Notes under the pieces: generated by a model
What the model was told of the DNA's origin: nothing
Seen by the model: the letters and a program-made list of their open reading frames with translations, nothing else
Database searches by the model: none
Part shown: piece by piece, positions 51,068 to 59,457 of the stretch
Numbering within the stretch: the first letter of the stretch is position 1
Layout of the letters: each line of letters starts with the position of its first letter
Source of the DNA: Palsa-851 sp035534435
Lineage (GTDB): Bacteria > Chloroflexota > Dormibacteria > Aeolococcales > Aeolococcaceae
Direction of reading: 5' to 3'
DNA: 61,477 bases
Assembly (NCBI GenBank): GCA_035534435.1
Contig: DATLRX010000017.1
Location: forward strand, 1-61,477
Position numbers and translations under genes: made by a program

Positions 51068-52144
51068 GTGATCGCCGTGGCGATGTCGGGTGGGGTGGAC
51101 TCCAGCGTGGTTGCCGCGCGGGTCGCAGCGTCCGGGCTGCGGGCGTTCGGCATCACCCTTGCGCTCTGGCCGCGCGATCGCGCGATCGTTCGGGACCGCG
51201 GTTGCTGCTCGATCGATGCCGTGGACGACGCCCGGCGCGTGGCCAATTCGGTCGACCTACCGCACTACGTCTGGAACCTCGAGGAGGACTTCGAGGCCGG
51301 CGTGATCGCCGATTTCGAGGACGGCTACGCTTCGGGAACGACGCCCAATCCGTGCGTGCGCTGCAACGAGCGGATCAAGTTCGGCGTGCTGCTCGAACGC
51401 GCGCGAGCCGCCGGGGCGACACATCTCGCGACCGGCCACTACGCGCGGACCGGACGCCGCGGGCGCCTGGCGACATTGCACCGGGCGCGAGATCGGAGCC
51501 GCGACCAGGCGTACGTGCTCCATCGCCTCGATCAGGATCAGCTGGGCAGCGCCGTCTTCGCGCTCGGCGGCGACGAATCCAAGGCCGGCGTCCGTGCCGA
51601 AGCCGCAGCGCTCGGGCTCGTCACCGCGGCCAAACCGGAATCGCAGGACCTCTGTTTCGTCGATGTCGACATGCGTTCGGAGCTGACCAGGCGGCTCGCC
51701 GGCCGTTTCGCCCCCGGCCCGATCATCGACGCCGAGGGAGCGAGGCTCGGGGAGCACGGCGGCCTGCCCTTCTTCACGGTCGGGCAGCGCGCGGGCATCG
51801 GCATCGCTCCGGACCGCCCCGACACGGCGCCGCGCTACGTGATCGAGCTGCGGCCGTCGACCAACGCCGTCGTCGTCGGCCCGAGAGCGGCGCTGCGCCG
51901 GTCCACCCTCGAGGCCGGCTCCGTTCGATGGATCGCCGGGACGCCGCCACCCGCCGGGTCGTCGTGCGAGGCGCAGCTGCGGGCGCACGGCGAACCACAC
52001 CCGGCGCGGGTCGAGGCGTCCGAGGCGGATGTCGTCACCGTGCGCTTCGATACCACGGTCGCTCAGGCGGCACCGGGCCAGTCGGTGGTGCTGTACCGCG
52101 GCGATGAAGTGCTCGGAGGCGGCGTCATCCGCCGCGCGGCCTGA
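51068..52144 (+). CDS. mnmA: tRNA-specific 2-thiouridylase
   Basis: A 358-residue enzyme making s2U34 in tRNA. The PP-loop is AMSGGVDSS, the catalytic Cys is in TPNPCVRCNE, and the second redox Cys is in ESQDLCFVD. GHYARTGRRG and the C-terminal barrel are present. The start is set at GTG 51068, close to the PP-loop; no Shine-Dalgarno supports it, and a longer reading from 50927 would run through the MoaD-like gene in another frame. Uses ATP and a sulfur donor. Confidence 0.93.
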   Translation: MIAVAMSGGVDSSVVAARVAASGLRAFGITLALWPRDRAIVRDRGCCSIDAVDDARRVANSVDLPHYVWNLEEDFEAGVIADFEDGYASGTTPNPCVRCNERIKFGVLLERARAAGATHLATGHYARTGRRGRLATLHRARDRSRDQAYVLHRLDQDQLGSAVFALGGDESKAGVRAEAAALGLVTAAKPESQDLCFVDVDMRSELTRRLAGRFAPGPIIDAEGARLGEHGGLPFFTVGQRAGIGIAPDRPDTAPRYVIELRPSTNAVVVGPRAALRRSTLEAGSVRWIAGTPPPAGSSCEAQLRAHGEPHPARVEASEADVVTVRFDTTVAQAAPGQSVVLYRGDEVLGGGVIRRAA

Positions 52145-52155
52145 GGCCCCGCGTG

Positions 52156-52569
52156 ATGCCGCCGACGCCTGGTCAGGTGCTCCTCGGTATCTTCGCCGTC
52201 CTCGCCGGGTGTCTCGCAACCACCGCCGCCGTCTACGCGGGCCGCCAGACCGGGAACTGGCTGTACTTCATCTGTGCCGCCGGCGCCGTGGCCTTTGTGG
52301 CCGGGGTCGTCGGTCAGCGGGGCTTCCCCAGCCCTGCCGCCGTGGCCCGCCTGGGCGCGACTGCCGCGGCAGTGTCAACGCCCGGGCCGTGGGATGCAGG
52401 CGTGTCGCTCCCGATCATCGGCGTTCGTGTGACGCCCGTCGCGATCGGTGGTCTGCTCTTCGGCGCGGTGGGGCTCAGCCTCGTGCTCCTCTTTGAACGC
52501 GTTCCCGGGATCGCGCGTGCGCCGGTGGCAGTCCGTCCGTCGCGGCTTGAAGACGAAGATTCGATCTGA
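52156..52569 (+). CDS. three-helix membrane protein upstream of the nuo cluster
   Basis: A 137-residue protein with three helices (VLLGIFAVLAGCLATTAAV, FICAAGAVAFVAGVVG, VAIGGLLFGAVGLSLVLLF) and a short acidic C-terminus (RLEDEDSI). Size and helix count equal NuoA, but the ECG-type loop and acidic residues of NuoA are missing, so NuoA is not claimed. It is 11 bases after mnmA and 33 before nuoJ. GTG 52153 is an alternative start. Confidence 0.6.
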   Translation: MPPTPGQVLLGIFAVLAGCLATTAAVYAGRQTGNWLYFICAAGAVAFVAGVVGQRGFPSPAAVARLGATAAAVSTPGPWDAGVSLPIIGVRVTPVAIGGLLFGAVGLSLVLLFERVPGIARAPVAVRPSRLEDEDSI

Positions 52570-52581
52570 GGCTGCGCTGAC

Positions 52582-52587
52582 TACAAT
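52582..52587 (+). promoter_or_regulatory. -10 box before the nuo cluster
   Basis: TACAAT ends 15 bases before the nuoJ ATG at 52603, giving a leader of perhaps 7-9 bases with no Shine-Dalgarno. Confidence 0.4.
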
Positions 52588-52602
52588 GCCGCCCGCCCCC
52601 TC

Positions 52603-53220
52603 ATGACCGTCAACGCACTCGCCTTCTACGCCGCCGCCGTCCTCATCGTGCTCGCCGCGGCGGCGGCGGTGGGGCTTCCTTCGCTGCGCCTTGCGAGCTA
52701 TGCAGGGGCGGCGACGGTGGTGTTGCTCGCGATCCTCGACGTGGTCTCGCACGCATACATGCTCGCCGCGATCGAGATCGTGGTTCCGGGCCTCGCTCTT
52801 GGGATCGTGGTCCTGGTGCTCCGCCGCGAGCAATACCGAGACCTCGGTGCGTCGACAGACGCGGGCTCACGCTGGTGGCTCGGAGGGCCGGTCGCGCTGG
52901 CTGCCGGATTGGTGCTCGTCGTGACGCTGGCAATCGTCGGACCCTCCTGGTACTCGGACATCGTCGTCTCGATCGCCAAGGCCGTCACCCCTGCGGCGCT
53001 CATCACCGTGCTCCATTACGACGCGCCATATGCGCTGGTCATCGCGGTCGTCCTGATTGCGGTGACCGTGGCCGCGGGTCTCGTGATCGGCCGTCGCAGC
53101 GGTGACGAGCAGACCCTGGATCAGCACCTGCAGGCACGCCGCGAGCGCGAGGAACGTGCACGCCGGCGTCGCGATGATCGTCAGGCGGGCCGCCGTCGCC
53201 CTGCCCAGGAGGACTCGTGA
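52603..53220 (+). CDS. nuoJ: divergent NuoJ-like complex I membrane subunit
   Basis: A 205-residue membrane protein with five hydrophobic helices and a long charged C-terminal tail (about 40 residues, rich in Arg). The call rests mainly on position before nuoK and on the helix pattern. NuoJ normally has VQVLVYAGAIVVLF in helix 3, whose Tyr and Gly form a pi-bulge; here the equivalent reads AAIEIVVPGLALGIVVL, without Tyr at that spot. Overlaps nuoK by 4 bases (GTGA). Confidence 0.6.
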   Translation: MTVNALAFYAAAVLIVLAAAAAVGLPSLRLASYAGAATVVLLAILDVVSHAYMLAAIEIVVPGLALGIVVLVLRREQYRDLGASTDAGSRWWLGGPVALAAGLVLVVTLAIVGPSWYSDIVVSIAKAVTPAALITVLHYDAPYALVIAVVLIAVTVAAGLVIGRRSGDEQTLDQHLQARREREERARRRRDDRQAGRRRPAQEDS

Positions 53221-53534
53221 ACATCGGCAACGGTCAGTACGCGGTATTGAGCGCGGTGGTGTTCGCGATCGGCCTCTACGGCGTGTTCGCGCGGCGTCAT
53301 CCGCTCGCAGTCGTCATGGCGCTCGGGCTGCTGTTCGCGGCGCCGCTCATCGCGCTTGCGGGATTCATCAGCGCAACGGCTGTCAACCAGCGGGCGCCCC
53401 TTGGCGGCGCACTCGCCACCATGGCGATCATCGCCGCGACCTGCCTCTGCAGCATCGGGTTCGCGCTGGTGCTCCTGCTCTGGCGGCGCAGCGGGCGCGC
53501 GGATGTCGACGCGCTCGGCGACATCGAGGAGTAG
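53217..53534 (+). CDS. nuoK: divergent NuoK-like subunit lacking both key glutamates
   Basis: A 105-residue protein with three helices. GLYGVFARRHPLAVVMALGL and SIGFALVLLLWRRSGRADVDAL match NuoK helix 1/2 and 3 and its C-terminal end. The two buried Glu essential in E. coli NuoK (Glu36, Glu72) are replaced: the aligned residues are Gly37 and Leu77 (from ALGLLFAAP and IIAATCLCSIG). Fold assignment is good; proton transfer through the usual path is doubtful. Start GTG in the nuoJ stop. Confidence 0.75.
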   Translation: MNIGNGQYAVLSAVVFAIGLYGVFARRHPLAVVMALGLLFAAPLIALAGFISATAVNQRAPLGGALATMAIIAATCLCSIGFALVLLLWRRSGRADVDALGDIEE

Positions 53535-53536
53535 CG

Positions 53537-55564
53537 ATGTCGATCTACAACGCCGCCTGGGGGATCCCCCTGCTGTTCCTGCTCGGCGCCGGGCTGTCGT
53601 TCGGTGTGGAGACACCGCGCCGCGCTGCGCAGGCATGCGCGCTGTTCACCGGGCTGTCGTTCGTGGTCGCCGCCGTCATCCTCGGCGTTCGCCTCACGCA
53701 CGCCCCGCAGGCGCCGTTCATCTCGCTTCTGACCTTCTTCACGATGACGCCCTCGGAAGGCACCATCTTCCCGACGCAGTTTCAGGCACAGGTGGGCATC
53801 CAGATCGACGCGCTCTCGGCGAGCTTCGCGGCTGCGATCGCCTTCGCAACGCTGATGATCCAGACGTACGCGCTGACGGCGATGCGCGGTGAGGTCGGAT
53901 TCCGGCGGTTCTTCTGGGCGTCGTCCATCCTGGGATTCGCCACCACGGGTTTCGTGCTGAGCCCCAATCTCTTCGACTCGCTGGTCATGTGGATCGCCGC
54001 CACCGCGGCGGTCTACCTGCTCGTGTCGCTTGCATGGCAGCGTGCAAGCAGCGCCGTCAACGCACTGCGCGTCGCGGTCGTCCTCACCGCCGGAGACATC
54101 GCGCTCACCCTCGGCGTGGTCTTCACATGGATCAAGTTCGGCGTGTTCTCGTCGCTGCTTGCCGCACCGGCGGGGCAGGACATCGCCGACCCCCTGTCGT
54201 GGAACATCATCTCGCAGGGCGTCATCGGGACCCTGCATCGCGCTGTCGCGAGTGCCGGGCCGCGGGCGCTCATGGTCATGGGCATCGTGTTCGTCGTCGC
54301 AGCCGTGCTGCGCGCCGCACAGTTCCCGTTCCATGTCTGGCTGACGGACGCGGCCGAGTCCGCCGTGCCCGTGATCGCGCTCGTAACCGCGACCGTCGCA
54401 CCGCTCGGCCTCTTCCTGCTCGCTCGCACGTACCCGGTGCTCGCGCACTCGCCGCGCGTGCTCGCTGCACTCGCGCTCGTCGGCGGAGCGAGCGCGGTGC
54501 TCACCGCCGGAATCGGCATCGGGCAACGCAATCTCCGGCGTATTGCCGTGTGCGCGGTCGCATCCGAGCTGGGGCTCGGTCTTGCTGCGCTCGGCATGGG
54601 CGGGTTCAGTCCCGGCGTGTTCATCGCCTTCACGTCGGTCTTCACCGCGACGTTGCTGCTGCTCGCAGCGGGCAATGTCATCCGCGTCTACAAGACGGAC
54701 GACATCACCGAGATGGGCGGGGCGTGGCCGAAACTGCGGGCGACATGCACCGCCCTGGGTGCGTGGGCGCTGCTCGCGGGTGGCCTCGGGCTCAGCTCCT
54801 ACTACGCGCTGTCGTCGACCTTCAGCGGCGCCGATCCAGCCGGTGGTGTGTTCAGCGGCCTCGAGCGCACGGTCATCACGATTCTCGTCGTCGTCGCGGC
54901 CGTCGCGGGCGCGCTGCTTGCCGGTCGGGTGCTCATCACAGTCGCCGGCGGAGCCGTCACACGCCGGCGTGGTTTCCAGCACGACCGGATCGCGGATGCC
55001 GAGCCCGGCATGCGCCGGCCGCTCTGGCTCGCGCTCGTCGCGGCGGTCGCCGCGGTCCTCGTCGGCCTGCCGGGGCTGCAGCCGTTCACCCTCGGAGGCC
55101 GGATCGCAGGGCTCACATTCATGCGCTTCGTCTACTACGGCACCCATCACCAGGCGATCGGCTTCGACCCGCTCGCCCTGCTCGTGGCGCTGCTCGCGCT
55201 CGCCGCCGGCATCGGCATCGCGGTGTTCCTGTACTCGCCCGCCCGGCGGGCGGCTGCGGATGCCGGTGCCGCGCCCTGGCAGCTGCGCGTGCTCGAACAG
55301 GGTTTCTACGTGGAGTGGCTCACGCAGGCGTCCGCTGCGCCGCTGCTCGCCGTCTCCGGTCGCGTCTCCGACTTCGACGCGCAGGTCACCGCGCCACTTG
55401 CCGTCTCGGTCGGCGAGAGCGTCGATCTCGCGGCGACAGGCCTGGGCTCCTTCCGCAACGCGCGGCTCGGCCGCTACCTCGCCGGAGCGGTCGTGGTGAT
55501 CGCGATTCTCGTGTTGCTGTCAGTGCTGGCGGCAACAGGGAACCTGTGGGTGCACACCACGTGA
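53537..55564 (+). CDS. nuoL: divergent NuoL-like antiporter subunit lacking pump residues
   Basis: A 675-residue protein with about 16 helices. It aligns with NuoL around SLVMWIAATAAVYLLV, TAGDIALTLG, VLRAAQFPFHVWLTDA, GQRNLRRIAV and VIRVYKTDDITEMGG. Compared with E. coli numbering from memory: Glu144 is Ile153, Lys229 is Arg259, His254 is Thr284, His334 is Ile363, His338 is Ser367, Lys342 is Ala371. Asp178 is kept (Asp187). Spacings match exactly. It would be the distal antiporter-like subunit of the membrane arm; a canonical proton path is not visible. Confidence 0.8.
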   Translation: MSIYNAAWGIPLLFLLGAGLSFGVETPRRAAQACALFTGLSFVVAAVILGVRLTHAPQAPFISLLTFFTMTPSEGTIFPTQFQAQVGIQIDALSASFAAAIAFATLMIQTYALTAMRGEVGFRRFFWASSILGFATTGFVLSPNLFDSLVMWIAATAAVYLLVSLAWQRASSAVNALRVAVVLTAGDIALTLGVVFTWIKFGVFSSLLAAPAGQDIADPLSWNIISQGVIGTLHRAVASAGPRALMVMGIVFVVAAVLRAAQFPFHVWLTDAAESAVPVIALVTATVAPLGLFLLARTYPVLAHSPRVLAALALVGGASAVLTAGIGIGQRNLRRIAVCAVASELGLGLAALGMGGFSPGVFIAFTSVFTATLLLLAAGNVIRVYKTDDITEMGGAWPKLRATCTALGAWALLAGGLGLSSYYALSSTFSGADPAGGVFSGLERTVITILVVVAAVAGALLAGRVLITVAGGAVTRRRGFQHDRIADAEPGMRRPLWLALVAAVAAVLVGLPGLQPFTLGGRIAGLTFMRFVYYGTHHQAIGFDPLALLVALLALAAGIGIAVFLYSPARRAAADAGAAPWQLRVLEQGFYVEWLTQASAAPLLAVSGRVSDFDAQVTAPLAVSVGESVDLAATGLGSFRNARLGRYLAGAVVVIAILVLLSVLAATGNLWVHTT

Positions 55565-57051
55565 ACGTGATCCTCTCGTCGATCATCTGGACGCCGATGC
55601 TCTTCGCCGTGGTGGCGATGTTCCTTCCCGAGCGCGATGACGAGCAGCGCGGACGCGTGCGGACGGTTGCGCTTGCCGGAGCGGGTCTGAGCTTCTTCGT
55701 CAGCGCCTTCTTCGCGATCCTCGGGCAGATCGGCCTCGGCCAGGGCGGCGGGCTCTCCTCGGCATACCAGGAGTCGCACGCATGGTTCTGGACGTTCCTC
55801 TTCCACGCCTACTACGACCTGACCGCCGACGGCATGACGCTGCCGCTGCTCGTGGTGACGACCACCATCTTCGGGTGCGTGATCTTCCACTCCTGGAAGA
55901 TCCATGAGCGCGTCCGTCTCTACGTGATCCTCATGCTCGTGCTCGAGACTGCCGTCAACGGGGTGCTGTGCTCGGCGGACTTCGTGCTGTTCGTCGCTTT
56001 CTGGGGACTGATGCTCGTCCCGATGTACGTGCTGATACGGGTCTACGGCGGCCCCGGCGCGCGCCGTGCCGCAGCGTGGTTCGCGGGATTCCAGGGGCTT
56101 GCCTTCGTGATGATCGTCGCGACCGTGGCGATCATCATCATCGAGGCGGGCAACCAGTCGTCGGACATGGTGCAGGACCTGAAGTCGTTCTCAACGCCCG
56201 CGGAGACAATCGGCTTCTGGATGAGCTTCGTAGCGTTCGCGATCGCCATGGCGATCTTCCCGGTGCACACGTGGATGGTGGAGGCGCAGAGCAAGGCGAG
56301 CCCGGGCGTGGCCGCGATTCTCTCGGGCACGATGTTGCTGCTCGGCGCCTACGGGATGATGCGCATCAGTCTCGTCGTGTTCCCCGCCCCGGCGCACTAC
56401 TACTCGTTCGCGATCACCGGACTGGCGGTCGTCGGCGCGTTCTGGGGCAGCATCGGCGCGCTCCGCCAGGACGAGCTGCGCCGGTTCGTCGCGTACATGA
56501 ACGTCGCCCAGATGTCCATGGTGCTGCTGGCGATCGGCGCGCAGACATCAGTCGCGCTGGTTGGCGCGATACTGCTGCTGGCCGCCCACGCATTCGCTTC
56601 GGCGATGCTCACGCTCATCAGCGGCGGCGTCGAGGAGCGGACCCGCACCACCAGCATCCGCGCGATGGGCGGCCTGGTCGCACAGGCCCCACGCCTCGCC
56701 GGGTTCTGGCTCTTCGCCGCGCTCAGCGTCATCGGCATCCCGGCACTCGCCGGTTTCACCGCCGACTTCATGGTCTTCAGCGGGTCGTTCCCCGAACATC
56801 GCATCGCGACCGTGCTCGTCATGGCGAGCGTGATCATCACGACCGGGGGGCTCCTGTGGGTCGCCAACCGCGTCTTCTTCGGGCCTGTTCGCGACCAGTT
56901 CGCGCGGGTGCGGGACGTGACGCTGCTCGACCTGACGGTGCTGATCCCGCTGGTCGGCGCGGTGCTGCTCTTCGGCATCCGCCCCGGGGCGATCATCCCG
57001 ATCATCAGCAACGGCGTGCTGGAGATCACCACCCGGATCGCCGGGGGCTGA
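55561..57051 (+). CDS. nuoM: divergent NuoM-like antiporter subunit lacking pump residues
   Basis: A 496-residue protein with about 14 helices. It matches NuoM at FVLFVAFWGLMLVPMYVLI, AFAIAMAIFPVHTWM, TMLLLGAYGMMRISL and ELRRFVAYMNVAQMS. The key residues of NuoM (E. coli numbering from memory) read: Glu144 to Gly149, Lys234 to Ala229, Lys265 to Leu260. His236 (E. coli His241) is kept, and the TM12 Glu407 is Asp in FTADFMVF. Start GTG overlaps the nuoL stop by 4 bases. Confidence 0.82.
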   Translation: MNVILSSIIWTPMLFAVVAMFLPERDDEQRGRVRTVALAGAGLSFFVSAFFAILGQIGLGQGGGLSSAYQESHAWFWTFLFHAYYDLTADGMTLPLLVVTTTIFGCVIFHSWKIHERVRLYVILMLVLETAVNGVLCSADFVLFVAFWGLMLVPMYVLIRVYGGPGARRAAAWFAGFQGLAFVMIVATVAIIIIEAGNQSSDMVQDLKSFSTPAETIGFWMSFVAFAIAMAIFPVHTWMVEAQSKASPGVAAILSGTMLLLGAYGMMRISLVVFPAPAHYYSFAITGLAVVGAFWGSIGALRQDELRRFVAYMNVAQMSMVLLAIGAQTSVALVGAILLLAAHAFASAMLTLISGGVEERTRTTSIRAMGGLVAQAPRLAGFWLFAALSVIGIPALAGFTADFMVFSGSFPEHRIATVLVMASVIITTGGLLWVANRVFFGPVRDQFARVRDVTLLDLTVLIPLVGAVLLFGIRPGAIIPIISNGVLEITTRIAGG

Positions 57052-57058
57052 TGCGCCC

Positions 57059-58540
57059 GTGAACTTCACGCACGCCCTGACACTCGGCCTGCTTCCCGAG
57101 CTGATGCTGGCCGGCACGGCCGTGGTGTCGGTCACCGTGGCTGTGGCGCGGCCGGGTCTGCGTCCTGACATCCATCGCTGGATCGCGTGCATCGGCCTCG
57201 TGGGGTCGCTCGTCGCGTGCGGCCTGATCCTCCTCGGCCTCCGCGGCATCCCCACCGGGGTGGGGATCGTCGTCTGGCGTGGTGGACTGACCGTCGACAG
57301 CTTCTCCGTCTTCATCGCGATCCTTGCGGGCATCACGGCGCTCGCGTCGTGTCTGGTCAGCGACACACCGGTGCGTCGCATCCCCGCGCGCTCCAGTGCG
57401 TTCTACGGGCTCGTCCTCGTTGCCACCGCAGCGGTCGACGCCATCGCGGCCGAACGCGACATGGTCACGTTCTTCATCACGCTCGTGCTCCTGCTGGTGT
57501 GCCTCGTCGCGCTCGGTGCGCTCGTCAAGACGGATCCGCGTGGCGGGGTGTCGTCGTTCGAGCACCTCGTCGAGGGGGTCATCGGCACCGCGTGCGTCCT
57601 CTACGGCCTGGTCGTGCTCTACGGGGTGACCGGCAGCACGAACCTGGCTGTCGTCGTCGGCTCGGTGCGCACCGCCCCTGGGGTCGTCGCGCTCTCCGCA
57701 GCGCTCGTGCTCCTCGGGCTGTGCGCGACCCTCGGCGTCTTTCCGTTGCGCCAGTGGGTCGGACGCGTCGGCAGCAACGTCCCGGCCGGAGCCGCCGGTT
57801 TCATCATCGCGATGAGCGTGATCGGTGGTGGAGCCGCCCTGGCGCGCGTGACCGTCTCCGGCTTCGGGGCAGGCGTCAGGCCGTGGCTGTGGCTGGTATC
57901 GGTGATCGCATCGCTGGCTCTCGGCCATGCGTCGCTCAGCGCGTTGCGCGAGTCCTCCGTGTCCCGGCTCGTCGGGCACCTCGTGAGCGCCCAGGCGGCG
58001 ATGCTGCTCCTCGGACTGCTCGCGTTCTCGACGGGCTCCCTCGGTGTGCCGGCGTACGGGATGACGGCTTTTCTCGCAGGGCTCGGGATCACGTCTGTCG
58101 CGACGCTCGCTGCGTTCGGCGTCCTCTCGATGATCCAGAGAGCGGGCATCGAGGATGCGATCACCGACATGCGCGGCCTCGCGCACCGATCGGCGCCGGC
58201 AGCCCTCCTGCTCTCCGTCGCCGTCGCCACACTCGCGGGCATTCCGCCGCTGGCCGGATTCCTGTCGCGACTGCTTCTTGTGACGAGCGCCGCCGACGCC
58301 GGCTACGGCTGGCTCGCCGTCGTCGCAATCGCCGCGACGTTGCTGACCATCATCGCGGCCGTTCGCTTCATCGGCCTGCTCTACGCGGACGTCGGCGATG
58401 AGGTGCCCTTCACGCTGGGGGCAACCCCGCTGGTATCGCGGGTCGTTGCCGGTGCCGCCTGCCTTGCGGGGGTTGTGCTCGTCGTCCTCATCCAGCCGCT
58501 GCTCGCGGTGGCGACCGCGGGAGCCGGGCCACTGCGCTGA
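57059..58540 (+). CDS. nuoN: divergent NuoN-like antiporter subunit lacking pump residues
   Basis: A 493-residue protein with about 14 helices. NuoN features: RDMVTFFITLVLLLV, LYGLVVLYGVTGSTNL, LLGLCATLGVFPLRQWVGR, GFIIAMSVIGGGAAL. Key residues read (E. coli numbering from memory) Glu133 to Val143, Lys217 to Thr224, Lys247 to Val254; distances between the last two match exactly (30). Helix-breaking Pro in VFPLRQW is kept. Last gene of the set. Start GTG 57059. Confidence 0.78.
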   Translation: MNFTHALTLGLLPELMLAGTAVVSVTVAVARPGLRPDIHRWIACIGLVGSLVACGLILLGLRGIPTGVGIVVWRGGLTVDSFSVFIAILAGITALASCLVSDTPVRRIPARSSAFYGLVLVATAAVDAIAAERDMVTFFITLVLLLVCLVALGALVKTDPRGGVSSFEHLVEGVIGTACVLYGLVVLYGVTGSTNLAVVVGSVRTAPGVVALSAALVLLGLCATLGVFPLRQWVGRVGSNVPAGAAGFIIAMSVIGGGAALARVTVSGFGAGVRPWLWLVSVIASLALGHASLSALRESSVSRLVGHLVSAQAAMLLLGLLAFSTGSLGVPAYGMTAFLAGLGITSVATLAAFGVLSMIQRAGIEDAITDMRGLAHRSAPAALLLSVAVATLAGIPPLAGFLSRLLLVTSAADAGYGWLAVVAIAATLLTIIAAVRFIGLLYADVGDEVPFTLGATPLVSRVVAGAACLAGVVLVVLIQPLLAVATAGAGPLR

Positions 58541-58587
58541 CCGATCTCCATCCTCGGCAGGGTTCCTCGAGGCGGGACGGCCCCGCT

Positions 58588-59445
58588 ATGGCGCTGACAG
58601 CCCTGACAAGGGTGGTTCGTACGCTCGGACCGTTGCGCGGTCCAGTCGCCGACGCGGTCGGCGCCCGCTGGTACGCACGGCTTGCGCCGGCTGAGCGCGT
58701 TCGCGCGGCGGCGAATCATCACCGCCTGCAGCCCCACCTCGGCTACAGGGAGGCTGCGGCACTCGCCCGGCGCTCCTACCAGGAGTACGTCGGGATGATC
58801 GTCGACTCGATGTGGGCTGATCCGCTCAGCTCCGAGGAGACGCTCGCGATGTTCCAGGTGCACGGCAGGGAGAACCTGAACGTCGGGGACCGCGCGGCAA
58901 TGGTCGTCCTCCCGCACTTCGGCAACTGGGACATGGCGGCCAGCGCGGCACTCGGCATGGGCGTCCACCTGACCACGGTGATGGCGCCGGTGGTGTCCCC
59001 GGGGATCACCGAGATGGTGGAGCTCTCGCGCCGGCGCAAGGGCCTCGAGACCTTCACCGTCCGCCAGGCGGCCCGAGGGCTCTTCCGAGCCCTGCGCCGC
59101 GGTCGTACCGTCGCACTGATGCTGGACGTCCCCGAGGCCGGCCCCACTGTCGTGGTGCGGTTCTGCGGGGGTCCGGTGCGCTGCAGCGCGGTCCCGGCAC
59201 GCCTCGCCGCCGTGACCGGGGCGGCGATCATCCCCGTGACGTGCCGGCGGGAGGGTCGAGGGTGGGCGCTCGAGATCCACCCCGCCGTATCGCTCGAGGG
59301 CGACGAGGCGGCGGTCATCGGCCGCGTCGCGGCGCAGGTCGAGCCGGCGATTCGAGCGCACCCGGAGCAGTGGTATCCGTTCCACCACGTGTACGCGGAC
59401 GACGATGGCTCCGCCGCGGCGTCTGCGGAGCCCGTCCGGGGCTAA
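58588..59445 (+). CDS. lysophospholipid/LpxL-like acyltransferase
   Basis: A 285-residue acyltransferase of the HtrB/LpxL family. Catalytic HxxxxD is HFGNWD (about residue 110); EYVGMIVDSMW lies upstream, and VALMLDVPEAG is in the acyl/phosphate pocket. In bacteria without lipid A, relatives such as PatA acylate glycolipids like phosphatidylinositol mannosides. plsY follows 12 bases after its stop, so phospholipid or glycolipid acylation fits. Membrane-associated without a clear signal sequence. Confidence 0.85.
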   Translation: MALTALTRVVRTLGPLRGPVADAVGARWYARLAPAERVRAAANHHRLQPHLGYREAAALARRSYQEYVGMIVDSMWADPLSSEETLAMFQVHGRENLNVGDRAAMVVLPHFGNWDMAASAALGMGVHLTTVMAPVVSPGITEMVELSRRRKGLETFTVRQAARGLFRALRRGRTVALMLDVPEAGPTVVVRFCGGPVRCSAVPARLAAVTGAAIIPVTCRREGRGWALEIHPAVSLEGDEAAVIGRVAAQVEPAIRAHPEQWYPFHHVYADDDGSAAASAEPVRG

Positions 59446-59448
59446 ACT
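59443..59448 (+). promoter_or_regulatory. -10 box, leaderless-type promoter of plsY
   Basis: TAAACT ends 9 bases before the plsY ATG at 59458. The box covers the stop codon of the acyltransferase gene. Confidence 0.4.
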
Positions 59449-59457
59449 CGAGGGCGC

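Noticed and set aside
52156..52569. Call as NuoA
   Set aside because: Helix number and size fit, but the conserved NuoA loop and acidic residues are missing.
53297..55150. A 617-residue Asp/Glu/Arg-rich minus-strand ORF
   Set aside because: Antisense of nuoL; low-complexity charged sequence is an artefact of GC-rich codon patterns.
53989..57051. A 1020-residue ORF spanning nuoL and nuoM
   Set aside because: Its first half is an Arg-rich shadow frame of nuoL; only the part from 55561 (nuoM) is real.
53217..58540. Call as Mrp antiporter or hydrogenase-4 (Hyf) subunits
   Set aside because: Order J-K-L-M-N and the NuoK-type end fit complex I best; no MrpE/F/G-like or hydrogenase genes are near.
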